From positions 2,446,501 to 2,510,500 of the forward strand of contig NZ_CP146986.1 in the NCBI RefSeq assembly GCF_037126175.1: a stretch of DNA of 64,000 bases. The letters run 5' to 3'. The notes under the pieces are model-generated. The model searched no databases and had not been told where the DNA came from. It was given only the letters and a program-made list of their open reading frames with translations. Below, in pieces: positions 30,407 through 41,180 of this stretch; position 1 is the stretch's first letter; each line of letters starts with the position of its first letter. A program made the position numbers and the translations under genes. Origin of the DNA: Pseudomonas sp. RSB 5.4. GTDB lineage: Bacteria > Pseudomonadota > Gammaproteobacteria > Pseudomonadales > Pseudomonadaceae.

Positions 30407-31456
30407 ATGCCTGCCCAACTCAAGCGTCGCCTGTTTATTTTCCTGCTGCTGGTTCTGTTGATTGCCGGGGGCTTCTTCGCCCATTGGTTTTTCAAGGGCC
30501 GGTTTTACGAAAGCACTGATAACGCCTATGTCCAGGGCGAGATCACCCGCGTTTCCAGCCAATTGAGCGCACGCATCGACGAAGTGCTGGTGCAGGACAA
30601 CCAGCATGTGGAAAAGGGCCAGTTGCTGGTGCGCCTTGAACCCGCTGATTTCCGCCTGGCCGTCGATCGCGCCAATGCCGCCCTCGCCACTCGCGAAGCT
30701 GAGCGTTTGCAGGCACAGAGCAAATTGACTCAGCAGGCCAGTCTGATCGCCTCCAGTGACGCACAAGTCGCCGCATCGCAGGCCACGCTGGGCCGCTCGC
30801 AGGTCGACTTGTCGCGCGCCGAAACCCTGCGCAAACCCGGTTACGTTTCCGAGGAGCGGGTGACCACCCTTTCCGCTGACGCCCATATCGCCCGCTCGCA
30901 AGTGGCCAAGGCCCAGGCCGATGCACAGAGCCAGCGCCAGCAGGTCAACGCACTCACCGCCGAGATCAAACGCCTCGACGCGCAGATCGCCAACGCCCGC
31001 GCCGATCTGGCGCAAGCCGAACTCAACCTGACCCGCAGCGAAATCCACGCGCCGATCAGCGGCCTGGTCGGCCAGCGTGCCGCACGCAATGGCCAAGTGG
31101 TGCAGGCTGGCGCGTATCTGCTGTCGATCGTCCCCGATGAAGACATCTGGGTGCAGGCCAACTTCAAGGAAACTCAGATCGGCCGCATGCTCCCCGGACA
31201 AAAAGCCGAGCTGACCTTCGACGCCTACAGCGATACGCCGATCGAAGCACGGGTCGACAGCCTGTTCGCCGCCTCCGGTGCGCAGTTCAGCCTGCTGCCG
31301 CCGGACAACGCCACCGGCAACTTCACCAAAGTCGTGCAGCGGATTCCGGTGAAACTGACGTTCAAGGCCGACAACCCGCTGCACGGCAAAATCCGCCCGG
31401 GCATGTCGGTCACCGCCACCGTGAATATCAAAGACGCCCCAGACAATGGCCGGTGA
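30407..31456 (+). CDS. EmrA/HlyD-family membrane fusion protein
   Basis: 349 aa from this start. One N-terminal membrane helix (about residues 8-27), then TDNAYVQGEITRVSSQLSARIDEVLV (the lipoyl half), a long coiled-coil hairpin (about 80-190) rich in Gln, Ala and Arg, and the second lipoyl and beta-barrel part (ISGLVGQRAARNGQVVQAG). It bridges the inner-membrane pump encoded next to it to an outer-membrane channel, which is not in the window. An in-frame ATG at 30350 is possible, but neither start has a clear ribosome site. Confidence 0.9.
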   Translation: MPAQLKRRLFIFLLLVLLIAGGFFAHWFFKGRFYESTDNAYVQGEITRVSSQLSARIDEVLVQDNQHVEKGQLLVRLEPADFRLAVDRANAALATREAERLQAQSKLTQQASLIASSDAQVAASQATLGRSQVDLSRAETLRKPGYVSEERVTTLSADAHIARSQVAKAQADAQSQRQQVNALTAEIKRLDAQIANARADLAQAELNLTRSEIHAPISGLVGQRAARNGQVVQAGAYLLSIVPDEDIWVQANFKETQIGRMLPGQKAELTFDAYSDTPIEARVDSLFAASGAQFSLLPPDNATGNFTKVVQRIPVKLTFKADNPLHGKIRPGMSVTATVNIKDAPDNGR

Positions 31457-32996
31457 TTCGCTGATCCGCCCGGTCGGCGAACCGACCCGGCGGGACTGGA
31501 TCGCGGTGATGAGCGTGATGCTCGGCGCCTTCATGGCAGTGCTCGACATTCAGATCACCAACTCTTCGCTCAAGGACATTCAGGGCGCGCTGTCGGCGAC
31601 GCTGGAAGAAGGCTCGTGGATTTCTACCTCGTACCTGGTCGCGGAAATCATCATGATCCCGCTGACCGCGTGGCTGGTGCAGCTGCTCTCGGCGCGACGG
31701 CTGGCGGTGTGGGTGTCGCTGGGTTTTCTAATTTCATCCTTGCTATGTTCGATGGCCTGGAGCCTGGAGAGCATGATCGTCTTCCGCGCCATGCAGGGTT
31801 TCACCGGCGGCGCGCTGATTCCGCTGGCGTTCACCCTGACCCTGATCAAACTCCCCGAACACCACCGCGCCAAAGGCATGGCGATGTTCGCCATGACCGC
31901 GACCTTCGCCCCGTCCATCGGCCCGACACTGGGCGGCTGGCTCACGGAAAACTGGGGCTGGGAGTACATTTTCTACATCAACATCCCGCCGGGGCTGATC
32001 ATGATCGCCGGGCTGATGTACGGGCTGGAAAAGAAGGAAGCGCACTGGGAACTGCTGAAAAGCACCGACTACACCGGGATTCTCACGCTGGGTGTCGGCC
32101 TCGGTTGTCTGCAGGTATTTCTCGAAGAAGGCCACCGCAAGGACTGGCTCGAATCAAATCTGATCGTGACCTTGGGCAGCATTGCCCTGCTGAGCCTGAT
32201 CACCTTCGTCATCGTGCAGATTTCCAAACCCAATCCGCTGATCAACCTCGGCATTCTGCGCAATCGCAACTTCGGCCTGTCGAGCATTTCCAGCCTCGGC
32301 ATGGGCGTCGGCTTGTATGGCTCGATTTATCTGCTGCCGCTGTACCTGGCGCAGATCCAGAACTACAACGCCCTGCAGATCGGCGAAGTGATCATGTGGA
32401 TGGGCGTGCCGCAGCTGTTCCTGATTCCGCTGGTGCCGAAGCTGATGAAGTTCGTGTCGCCGAAGTGGCTGTGCACCCTTGGCTTTGGCTTGTTCGGGCT
32501 GGCGAGTTTTTCTTCGGGGGTGCTCAACCCGGATTTCGCCGGGCCGCAGTTCAATCAGATCCAGATCATCCGGGCGCTGGGTCAGCCGCTGATCATGGTC
32601 ACCATTTCGCTGATCGCCACGGCGTACATCCTGCCGCAGGACGCGGGGTCGGCGTCGAGCCTGTTCAACATCCTGCGCAACCTTGGCGGCGCGATCGGCA
32701 TCGCCCTGCTCGCCACGCTATTGGATGCGCGGACCAAGACCTACTTCGATTATCTGCGTGAGTCGATTGTGCCGACCAACCCGCAAGTGGCCGAACGCAT
32801 GGCCTCAATGACCGACCGGTTTGGCAGCGACACCGCGGCGCTGGGCAAGATGAGCGAGATCGTGCATCAGCAGGCGCTGATCATGGCCTATAACGATGCG
32901 TTTCACTTTGTCGGGATTGCGCTGGGGATCAGCATGCTGGCGATTTTGTTGACCAAAAAATTGCCGGCGGGGTTGAAGGCTGGGGAAGCTCACTGA
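31446..32996 (+). CDS. EmrB/DHA2-type MFS multidrug efflux transporter
   Basis: 516 aa, 14 predicted membrane segments, the 14-TMS DHA2 pattern. MAVLDIQITNSSL in helix 1 (the conserved motif D), the helix 4 to 5 region RAMQGFTGGALIPLAF, and ATFAPSIGPTLGGWL (motif C-like, GPTLGG) are visible. It overlaps the emrA-like gene by 11 bp, so the two are coupled. It is a proton-driven exporter of toxic compounds. The substrate is not predictable. Confidence 0.93.
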   Translation: MAGDSLIRPVGEPTRRDWIAVMSVMLGAFMAVLDIQITNSSLKDIQGALSATLEEGSWISTSYLVAEIIMIPLTAWLVQLLSARRLAVWVSLGFLISSLLCSMAWSLESMIVFRAMQGFTGGALIPLAFTLTLIKLPEHHRAKGMAMFAMTATFAPSIGPTLGGWLTENWGWEYIFYINIPPGLIMIAGLMYGLEKKEAHWELLKSTDYTGILTLGVGLGCLQVFLEEGHRKDWLESNLIVTLGSIALLSLITFVIVQISKPNPLINLGILRNRNFGLSSISSLGMGVGLYGSIYLLPLYLAQIQNYNALQIGEVIMWMGVPQLFLIPLVPKLMKFVSPKWLCTLGFGLFGLASFSSGVLNPDFAGPQFNQIQIIRALGQPLIMVTISLIATAYILPQDAGSASSLFNILRNLGGAIGIALLATLLDARTKTYFDYLRESIVPTNPQVAERMASMTDRFGSDTAALGKMSEIVHQQALIMAYNDAFHFVGIALGISMLAILLTKKLPAGLKAGEAH

Positions 32997-33020
32997 TTTT
33001 CGTGGTGTCTGGACCGGCCT

Positions 33021-33205
33021 CTTCGCGAGCAAGCCCGCTCCCACAAGTTTCTTTGGTGATCACACATTTTGTGTACACCATCAATCCCTGTGGGAGCTGG
33101 CTTGCCAGCGATGGGGCCAAGTCAGCTATCACAGGCTTCTTTGGTGATCACACATTTTGTGTACACCCTCAATCCCTGTGGGAGCGGGCTTGCTCGCGAA
33201 GAGGC
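33021..33205. repeat. REP elements and 49-bp direct repeat
   Basis: REP unit at 33021-33045, a diverged one at about 33088-33112 (GGGAGCTGGCTTGCCAGCG), and another at 33178-33202. A 49-bp direct repeat (33049-33097 and 33137-33185, one difference) begins TTCTTTGGTGATCACACA and runs into each of the last two REP units, a local tandem duplication of an 88-bp unit. No gene is seen between emrB and uvrB. Confidence 0.85.
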
Positions 33206-33223
33206 CTGGTCAGACGATGAAGA

Positions 33224-35239
<2,016 letters not shown>

Positions 35240-35576
35240 ACACACCTCTGGGATCGCGGCTCGCGCAGAAAACAGCCGAGCCACGGGGATGACCGCAAAC
35301 GACCGTTGTCGCCCAAGGAAAAACGAAGATTGTGCTCAATGTGGAGCCGATTGCCTCGCCTTTCAAGGCAAACGTCCTACATCCGGTAAAGTCTCTGACA
35401 GAGTCAATCGACTAACGGTCAAGAAATAATCGGAAAAACTTGCCTGAAAAGCTGAATCGCCTGTCGCCATTGCTCAGTGATGGCCTCTATACTAGCTCCC
35501 CGTTTGTGCACCGCTCTAGTGCATTCGGCTGGAGCGCGACACGTCCCTCCACTCTCCATTCAGAGCCGCCGTAATA
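35240..35576. other. Divergent intergenic region uvrB / aminotransferase
   Basis: 337 bp without a supported gene. A TATACT -10 hexamer lies at 35488-35493, about 85 bp upstream of the aminotransferase, with no good -35 partner. No LexA-type CTGT-N8-ACAG box was found. Confidence 0.5.
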
Positions 35577-36773
35577 ATGAGCCTGTTCTCCGCTGTCGAA
35601 ATGGCACCCCGCGATCCAATCCTGGGCCTCAACGAAGCATTCAACGCCGATACCCGGACCACCAAGGTCAACCTGGGTGTAGGTGTTTACTGCAACGAAG
35701 AGGGGCGAATTCCCCTGCTGCGCGCGGTGATCGAAGCCGAAACCATTCGCGCTGCTCAGCACGCCTCCCGTGGCTACCTGCCGATCGACGGCATCGCCGC
35801 CTACGACCAGGCGGTGCAAAAGCTGCTGTTCGGTAACGACTCGCCGCTGATCGCTGCCGGTCGCATCGTCACCACTCAGGCTGTCGGCGGTACTGGCGCA
35901 CTGAAAATCGGTGCCGACTTCCTCAAGCAACTGCTGCCGAACGCCGTCGTGGCCATCAGCGACCCGAGCTGGGAAAACCACCGCGCGCTGTTCGAAACCG
36001 CTGGCTTCCCGGTGCAGAACTACCGTTACTACGACGCCGCCACCCACGACGTGAACCGTGCCGGCATGCTCGAAGACCTCAACGCCCTGCCGAACGGCTC
36101 GATCATCGTGCTGCACGCCTGCTGCCACAACCCGACCGGCGTCGACCTGAGCCCGGCTGACTGGAAAAACGTTCTGGAAGCGGTCAAGGCCAAAGGTCAC
36201 GTGCCGTTCCTCGACATGGCGTACCAGGGTTTCGGCGATGGCATCGACGAAGACGCGGCGGCTGTGCGCCTGTTCGCCGAATCGGGCCTGACTTTCTTCG
36301 TCTCGAGTTCGTTCTCCAAGTCGTTCTCGCTGTACGGCGAGCGCGTTGGCGCCCTGTCGATCGTCAGCGAATCGAAAGAAGAAAGCGCGCGCGTGCTGTC
36401 GCAGGTCAAGCGTGTGATCCGCACCAACTACTCGAACCCGCCGACCCACGGTGCAAGCATCGTCGCCGCTGTGTTGAACAGCCCGGAACTGCGCGCCCAG
36501 TGGGAAGCGGAACTGGCAGAAATGCGCCTGCGCATTCGCGGCATGCGCGAGCAGATGGTTGCCCTGCTGGCCGAGAAAGCCCCGCAGCGTGACTTCAGCT
36601 TCGTCGGCCGTCAGCGCGGCATGTTCTCCTACTCCGGCCTGACCACCGAACAGGTGCACCGCCTGCGCAGCGAGTTCGGCATCTACGCCCTGGACACCGG
36701 CCGCATCTGCGTCGCGGCGCTGAACCAGAGCAACATCAAAGCGGTAACGGATGCGATCGTTCAGGTCATCTGA
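35577..36773 (+). CDS. Aromatic/aspartate amino acid aminotransferase (class I)
   Basis: 398 aa, fold type I PLP enzyme of the aspC/tyrB/phhC group. Motifs are VNLGVGVYCNEEGRIPLL, HACCHNPTGVDL, LDMAYQGFGDG and the PLP lysine in SSSFSKSFSLYGERVGAL. It transfers amino groups between aromatic amino acids or aspartate and 2-oxoglutarate. Synteny beside uvrB matches the P. aeruginosa aromatic aminotransferase as recalled. The substrate preference (TyrB or PhhC versus AspC) cannot be settled by eye. Confidence 0.93.
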   Translation: MSLFSAVEMAPRDPILGLNEAFNADTRTTKVNLGVGVYCNEEGRIPLLRAVIEAETIRAAQHASRGYLPIDGIAAYDQAVQKLLFGNDSPLIAAGRIVTTQAVGGTGALKIGADFLKQLLPNAVVAISDPSWENHRALFETAGFPVQNYRYYDAATHDVNRAGMLEDLNALPNGSIIVLHACCHNPTGVDLSPADWKNVLEAVKAKGHVPFLDMAYQGFGDGIDEDAAAVRLFAESGLTFFVSSSFSKSFSLYGERVGALSIVSESKEESARVLSQVKRVIRTNYSNPPTHGASIVAAVLNSPELRAQWEAELAEMRLRIRGMREQMVALLAEKAPQRDFSFVGRQRGMFSYSGLTTEQVHRLRSEFGIYALDTGRICVAALNQSNIKAVTDAIVQVI

Positions 36774-36788
36774 TTTCGCCTGGCAATG

Positions 36789-36823
36789 AAAAACGGGAAG
36801 CCTTGGGGCTTCCCGTTTTTTAT
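36789..36823 (+). terminator. Rho-independent terminator of the aminotransferase gene
   Basis: AAAAACGGGAAGCC, TTGG, GGCTTCCCGTTTTTT; 16 bp after the stop, with A/T runs on both sides. Confidence 0.9.
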
Positions 36824-36870
36824 TTGTCCGAAGGAATGCAACATTCCCTCTAAACTGCACACAAATCTGA

Positions 36871-36959
36871 ATGGGAGCGGGCTTGCTCGCGAAAGCGGTG
36901 TATCAGCCAAAGATCATGGCGACTGATCCGACGCTTTCGCGAGCAAGCCCGCTCCCACA
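36871..36959. repeat. REP element pair (inverted)
   Basis: Units at 36871-36895 and 36933-36959, directly upstream of the small membrane-protein gene. The open frame that crosses them is a repeat artefact. Confidence 0.85.
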
Positions 36960-36996
36960 GATTTCGTATACATCCAGGAATTCTGTGAGAACCCAA

Positions 36997-37197
36997 ATGA
37001 AAAATGACAACCTGCGCGCCGACCGAGACGATCTGGATGATTTCATCCCTCGCACCACGGCCAAGCGCGACAAGAGCCTGGTGCTGCAAGTCGCAGCGGG
37101 CGTGTTCCTTGGTGGCCTGGCCTTGTGGCTGGTGCAACTGGCCGCCACCGCGGCTTATGCCAAGCTGATGCTCGGCACCATCACTTTCGGCGGTTAA
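36997..37197 (+). CDS. Small single-pass membrane protein, conserved hypothetical
   Basis: 66 aa. A charged N-terminus (MKNDNLRADRDDLDDFIPRTTAKRDK, shown by residues 1-26) is followed by one hydrophobic helix (about 29-55, VLQVAAGVFLGGLALWLVQL) and a short tail. The function is unknown. The start at 36997 was chosen because the frame before it is REP sequence. Its TAA overlaps the TAA of the convergent gene at 37194 by the shared TTAA. Confidence 0.7.
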   Translation: MKNDNLRADRDDLDDFIPRTTAKRDKSLVLQVAAGVFLGGLALWLVQLAATAAYAKLMLGTITFGG

Positions 37198-37424
37198 GCC
37201 AGTTCCGTCGCACGCTGACTGGCTGCGTCGTCATAGGCGACGTACAGCGATTCGGCGATCTGACTTTTGATTGCCTTGGTGCTTTCCAGGGCGAGCACGA
37301 AACCTTCGGCCTTGCCGCCGGCGCGGTTCAACTCTTCAGCGGTGCTGGCCTGGGTAATCGCGTCGAAGAGTTTCTCGGCGTGCGGGCCAACCCCTTTGGG
37401 CAGGCTGATTTGCGCGATGCTCAT
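37194..37424 (-). CDS. Conserved hypothetical protein
   Basis: 76 aa (MSIAQISLPKGVGPHAEKLFDAITQA to the tail SQRATELA), soluble and probably helical, with no recognised domain. The start at 37424 (MSIAQ) has CGAGGTGTTCGT upstream, a plausible ribosome site. It is convergent with the small membrane protein and divergent from tRNA-Asn. I cannot assign a function. Confidence 0.65.
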   Translation of the reverse strand: MSIAQISLPKGVGPHAEKLFDAITQASTAEELNRAGGKAEGFVLALESTKAIKSQIAESLYVAYDDAASQRATELA

Positions 37425-37613
37425 ACGAACACCTCGCGCGAAAGAGAAATCAGAACGGTTTGAGTCATGGCGCGTACCTTTTGGCGAATGGCCGGCAGCG
37501 CGTGTGACCACTTCCGGGCAGCCATGGTAGACCTGTGAGGCGGTTCTGGTAACCGCCAATCGCTGACAAAACACCGTCCGTCCTGCTCAAACCGGAAATT
37601 TTAACTCTGATGC

Positions 37614-37641
37614 TTGACTTCTCTTTTTGAATCAGTAACAT
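37614..37641 (+). promoter_or_regulatory. Promoter of tRNA-Asn
   Basis: TTGACT (37614-37619), 16 bp, TAACAT (37636-37641), about 10 bp before the mature 5' end of the tRNA. Confidence 0.65.
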
Positions 37642-37651
37642 ACGCACCAAT

Positions 37652-37727
37652 TCCGCAATAGCTCAGTTGGTAGAGCAAATGACTGTTAATCATTGGGTCC
37701 CTGGTTCGAGTCCAGGTTGTGGAGCCA
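37652..37727 (+). tRNA. tRNA-Asn (GTT)
   Basis: 76 nt: TCCGCAATAGCTCAGTTGG start, anticodon loop CTGTTAA (GTT), T-loop GGTTCGAGTCC, encoded CCA. A single-gene unit with its own promoter and terminator. Confidence 0.97.
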
Positions 37728-37735
37728 AATAGCAA

Positions 37736-37769
37736 AGCCCCTGAATCGAAAGATTCAGGGGCTTTTTTG
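37736..37769 (+). terminator. Terminator of tRNA-Asn
   Basis: AGCCCCTGAATC, GAAA, GATTCAGGGGCTTTTTTG; perfect stem and T6, 9 bp after the tRNA. Confidence 0.92.
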
Positions 37770-37797
37770 TGGACGATGGAAAATCTGCTGCGAAACG

Positions 37798-37834
37798 AAA
37801 AGGGCCGATCTGTCTCACAACAGATCGGCCCTTT
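37798..37834 (-). terminator. Terminator of the nucleobase permease gene
   Basis: AGGGCCGATCTGT and its complement around CTCACA, flanked by A and T runs (usable on both strands), 15 bp after the permease stop. Confidence 0.88.
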
Positions 37835-37849
37835 TCATGCATTCAGCGA

Positions 37850-39376
37850 TCAGACGTGTTCGCTGCTCTTCACTTGGGGCTTCGGCGTACCGTGACCGTG
37901 GTCATGATCGGCATCGACCTCGATCACCGGCACTTCCTTGCCATCGCAATCGTGCAGCTTGCCGTCGCTGAAGTAATCGCCTTCACGCAGCGCCGCCAGG
38001 TCGCGATAACGCAGGGTGCGTTCTTCCGCTGCGGCGAAAACCGACTGCTGATCCGAGTTGCCGGCAGTGAAGTGGTTGAAGGTCAGGTTGAGCACGATCG
38101 CCATGATCGCCGACGAGCTGATGCCCGAGTGGAAAATGGTTGCGAACCAGCTCGGGAAATGATCGTAGAAGTTCGGTGCGGCAATCGGGATCATGCCGAA
38201 GCCGATCGAGGTTGCGACGATGATCAGGTTGACGTTGTTGCGGTAATCGACCTTCGACAGCGTGCGAATCCCGCTCGCCGCCACCGTCCCGAACAGCACG
38301 ATACCGGCGCCGCCCAGCACTGACGTCGGCACCGCAGCGATCACCCGCCCCATGAACGGCAGCAGGCCGAGAATCACCAGGAAAACACCGCCGGTGGCCA
38401 CGACATAACGGCTCTTGATTCCGGTCACCGCCACCAGCCCGACGTTCTGCGCGAAGGCGCTCTGGGTGAACGAACCGAAGATCGGCGCAAACATGCTCGA
38501 CAGCATGTCCGCGCGCAGACCGTTGCCCAAGCGCTTGGAGTCGACTTTGGTGCCGATGATCTCACCGACCGCCAGAATGTCCGCCGAGGTTTCCACCAGG
38601 GTCACCATGACCACGATGCACATCGACAGGATCGCGGCGAAGTGGAAAGTCGGCATGCCGAAGTGAAACGGCGTCGGAAAGCCGAACATCGGCCCCTGGG
38701 CGACACCGGAGAAATCCGCCATGCCGAGGAACACCGCGAGAATCGTGCCGATCACCATGGCCAACAGGATCGACAGCCGCGAGATGGTCGAGCTGCCGAC
38801 CTTGCTCAACAGCAACACCAGCACCAGCGTCACCGCCGCCAGACCGATGTTCTGCATGCTGCCGAAGTCCGGCGCATGGCTATTGCCACCCATGGCCCAA
38901 CGTGCGGCCACCGGCATCAGTGTCAGGCCGATGGTGGTGATCACGATACCGGTGACCAGCGGTGGGAAAAACTTGGTGATTCGCGAGAACACCGGAGTAA
39001 TCAGCAAGCCGATCAACGACGCGGCAATCACCGCGCCCAGCACCGACTGGAAGCCGCCCTCCCCGCCACTGCTGACGATCGCGACCATGGTCGCCACACC
39101 GGAGAACGACACGCCCTGCACCAGCGGCAACTGACAGCCAAAAAACGGTAGACCCAGGGTTTGCAGCAGTGTCGCCAGCCCCCCCGCAAACAATGAAGCA
39201 GCAATCAACAAACCAATGTCCGCCGGCGACAGCCCGGCCGCCTGGCCGATGATCAGCGGCACCGCAACGATACCGCCGTACATGGTCAGAACATGTTGCA
39301 GGCCGTAAGCCATATTCGCGCCGCCCCCGAGATTTTCGTCCTCGGGCCGTTGGTGTGAAACATGGGGCGTTTTCAT
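37850..39376 (-). CDS. NCS2-family nucleobase:cation symporter (xanthine/uracil/urate permease)
   Basis: 508 aa with 14 expected membrane segments. The NCS2 signature is around VETSADILAVGEIIG and GLRADMLSSMFAPIFGSFTQSAFAQNVGLVAVTG, and QTLGLPFFGCQLPLVQGVSF is the early motif. The overall look favours the xanthine/urate (UacT/XanQ-like) branch over UraA, but this is a guess. The C-terminal tail is His/Asp-rich (DADHDHGHG). It has its own terminator, and the palindrome upstream (39442-39455) suggests repressor control by a purine-responsive regulator. Confidence 0.9.
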   Translation of the reverse strand: MKTPHVSHQRPEDENLGGGANMAYGLQHVLTMYGGIVAVPLIIGQAAGLSPADIGLLIAASLFAGGLATLLQTLGLPFFGCQLPLVQGVSFSGVATMVAIVSSGGEGGFQSVLGAVIAASLIGLLITPVFSRITKFFPPLVTGIVITTIGLTLMPVAARWAMGGNSHAPDFGSMQNIGLAAVTLVLVLLLSKVGSSTISRLSILLAMVIGTILAVFLGMADFSGVAQGPMFGFPTPFHFGMPTFHFAAILSMCIVVMVTLVETSADILAVGEIIGTKVDSKRLGNGLRADMLSSMFAPIFGSFTQSAFAQNVGLVAVTGIKSRYVVATGGVFLVILGLLPFMGRVIAAVPTSVLGGAGIVLFGTVAASGIRTLSKVDYRNNVNLIIVATSIGFGMIPIAAPNFYDHFPSWFATIFHSGISSSAIMAIVLNLTFNHFTAGNSDQQSVFAAAEERTLRYRDLAALREGDYFSDGKLHDCDGKEVPVIEVDADHDHGHGTPKPQVKSSEHV

Positions 39377-39441
39377 GTGGGGGGTTCCCTGGTTTTTGTT
39401 ATGCGCACACTGTATTCAATACTCGTGACAAATGTCCATAG

Positions 39442-39455
39442 AGTTGTATACAACT
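39442..39455. promoter_or_regulatory. Palindromic operator AGTTGTATACAACT
   Basis: Perfect 14-bp palindrome 66 bp upstream of the permease start, in the gap between the permease and brnT. Size and the TTGTATACAA core fit a GntR- or LysR-like dimer site. The regulator is not in the window. Confidence 0.6.
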
Positions 39456-39629
39456 TATCGGTCACATAATGGATAGGTAGCCACCCAAGCTTCTATCTCG
39501 CCACCCCCATCTCCCACAAATCCGGCAACACATCCCCTCCTGCCCCCGGTTTTTATCGCACTAGGCTGAAGTATTCATGGCGACCGACGGTGCACTGGCG
39601 CTCTTTTTTATACATATAAAGTATGCATA

Positions 39630-39914
39630 ATGAAGTCATTCGAAATTCAGTACGACAAAAGCAAGAACGCAGCCAACAAACTCAAGCACAGGGGCGTCAG
39701 CCTTGCCGAGACCGAGCCGGTCTTTCATGACGAACGCGCGCTGACGGTCGAGGACAACGACCATGACGAACAGCGCTGGATCACCCTCGGTCTTGATGGC
39801 AAAGGACGTTTGCTGGTGGTTGCGTACAGTTATCGCGAAGCCAACGTCGTACGAATCATTTCTGCACGTGTCGCCACACCGAGCGAGCGTTGCGCTTATT
39901 TTCAGGAGGCTTGA
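39630..39914 (+). CDS. brnT: BrnT-family toxin (type II toxin-antitoxin)
   Basis: 94 aa. The BrnT pattern is clear: IQYDKSKNAANKLKHRGVSLAE (the DxxKxxxNxxKHGV box), then RWITLGLDGKGRLLVVAYS and the VVRIISARVATPSERCAYFQ end. BrnT is a RelE-like ribonuclease that halts translation. It lies 3 bp before brnA, toxin first as usual for this family. An AT-rich region with TATACATATAAAGTATGCATA just upstream is the likely promoter and operator. Confidence 0.9.
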   Translation: MKSFEIQYDKSKNAANKLKHRGVSLAETEPVFHDERALTVEDNDHDEQRWITLGLDGKGRLLVVAYSYREANVVRIISARVATPSERCAYFQEA

Positions 39915-39917
39915 ACG

Positions 39918-40250
39918 ATGAAAGACGAATACGACTTCTCGCAGGGCAAACGCGGAGCCTTGGCGCCCACCAAGGGCAAAACCCGCATCACCATCATGCT
40001 CGATGACGCGGTCATCGAAGCCGCCCGCAGCGTGGCGGAAAACGAAGGGTTCGGTTATCAGACCGTGATCAACAACACCCTGCGCCATGCCCTGCTGGAG
40101 GCTGGCAGCAAAAAGCAGGAAGCCGAGCCGCCCCACTCCGGGCAATTCAAGAAAGGCATCACCGCCGCCGACCTCAAGAGTCTGGAAAAAAAGCTGTCGG
40201 CGGCGGTCGGGGAAATCCGCCGGGTACTGGAACCGGAGGCCAAGCCCTGA
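39918..40250 (+). CDS. brnA: BrnA-family antitoxin
   Basis: 110 aa. The N-terminus MKDEYDFSQGKRGALAP and the ribbon-helix-helix region KTRITIMLDDAVIEAARSVAENEGFGYQTVINNTLRHALLE are typical of BrnA, which binds BrnT and represses the operon. A Glu/Lys-rich C-terminal extension (about residues 72-110) is longer than I expect for the family. Convergent with the acetyltransferase gene, 3 bp apart. Confidence 0.9.
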   Translation: MKDEYDFSQGKRGALAPTKGKTRITIMLDDAVIEAARSVAENEGFGYQTVINNTLRHALLEAGSKKQEAEPPHSGQFKKGITAADLKSLEKKLSAAVGEIRRVLEPEAKP

Positions 40251-40252
40251 GA

Positions 40253-41080
40253 TCAGGCCGGTACGAGCATCCGCGCCAGCGACTGGCGCACATGCGGCTG
40301 GTCAGGCACGCGCAGGCCGAATTCCTGCTCCAGCACTTCAAGCAGTTCAGCGACATCCGCCACCTCGCGTCGCTCGCTGGCGGCGCCCATATGATGAATC
40401 GCGAAACTGCCGTTGTTCAGGGTCCGGCGCCAGCCATCGCCGGTGCGCGCAACCATCAACCGCTGAGCAAACGGTGATTCGGGATGAGTCGATACGTACC
40501 AGTTGCCGAGGGTGTAATCGATGTCTTCCTGGCGTTGCAGATCAAACAGGTACATCGCGCGCCATTCGCCGGCGACATTGGCCCGCAGCATGTAGCCATC
40601 GGCCTGTTTCTCGATGCGATAGGACTCGTGCGGCGTCGCCTGTTCAGCCTCGGTATCGAGCAGCAGCGGCGCGGTCGGCACCATACCGCCAAAGCCGACG
40701 TCGGTGATGTAGCGCTCGCCATCGATGATTACCAGGCTCAAGCGATGGGTACGCGCCGTCCACGTGCCTTCGGGTTGCGCCAGCACCACACGCCCGGAGA
40801 TGCCACGGGCGTCGAAGCCCAGCTCCAGCAATAACGCCAGAAACAGATTGTTCAGCTCGTAGCAGTAACCGCCACGGCCACCGTGGAGAACCTTTTGTTC
40901 GACCGACGCCAGATCGATCAGTACCGGTGCGCCGGTGATCGTCGACAGATTCTCGAAGGGAAAGACGCCGGTATGGCGCAACTGCAACTGCCGCAGGGTT
41001 TCCAGCGTCGGTGCCGGTGGGGCATCGAAGCCCAGGTGTTGCAGGTACAACGTCGGATTCGCCAGACGTGGCTCGCTCAT
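40253..41080 (-). CDS. nat: Arylamine N-acetyltransferase
   Basis: 275 aa, the usual NAT length. The cysteine-protease-like triad is Cys73 (RGGYCYELN), His112 (ARTHRLSL) and Asp127 (ITDVGFGG). It transfers acetyl from acetyl-CoA to arylamines and hydrazines by a ping-pong mechanism. The downstream gap to the exonuclease III gene is 100 bp. Confidence 0.95.
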   Translation of the reverse strand: MSEPRLANPTLYLQHLGFDAPPAPTLETLRQLQLRHTGVFPFENLSTITGAPVLIDLASVEQKVLHGGRGGYCYELNNLFLALLLELGFDARGISGRVVLAQPEGTWTARTHRLSLVIIDGERYITDVGFGGMVPTAPLLLDTEAEQATPHESYRIEKQADGYMLRANVAGEWRAMYLFDLQRQEDIDYTLGNWYVSTHPESPFAQRLMVARTGDGWRRTLNNGSFAIHHMGAASERREVADVAELLEVLEQEFGLRVPDQPHVRQSLARMLVPA

Positions 41081-41180
41081 TGCTCAGTCCTTTTGCATGT
41101 GGCCGCGGATCGCTGCGCCGCTGGCCGACATGTATACGGGATTGGGCGCCGATTCCGACAATTGATTTCGCCAATCAACG

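Noticed and set aside
35240..35576. LexA (SOS) box upstream of uvrB
   Set aside because: No CTGT-N8-ACAG sequence found in the gap.
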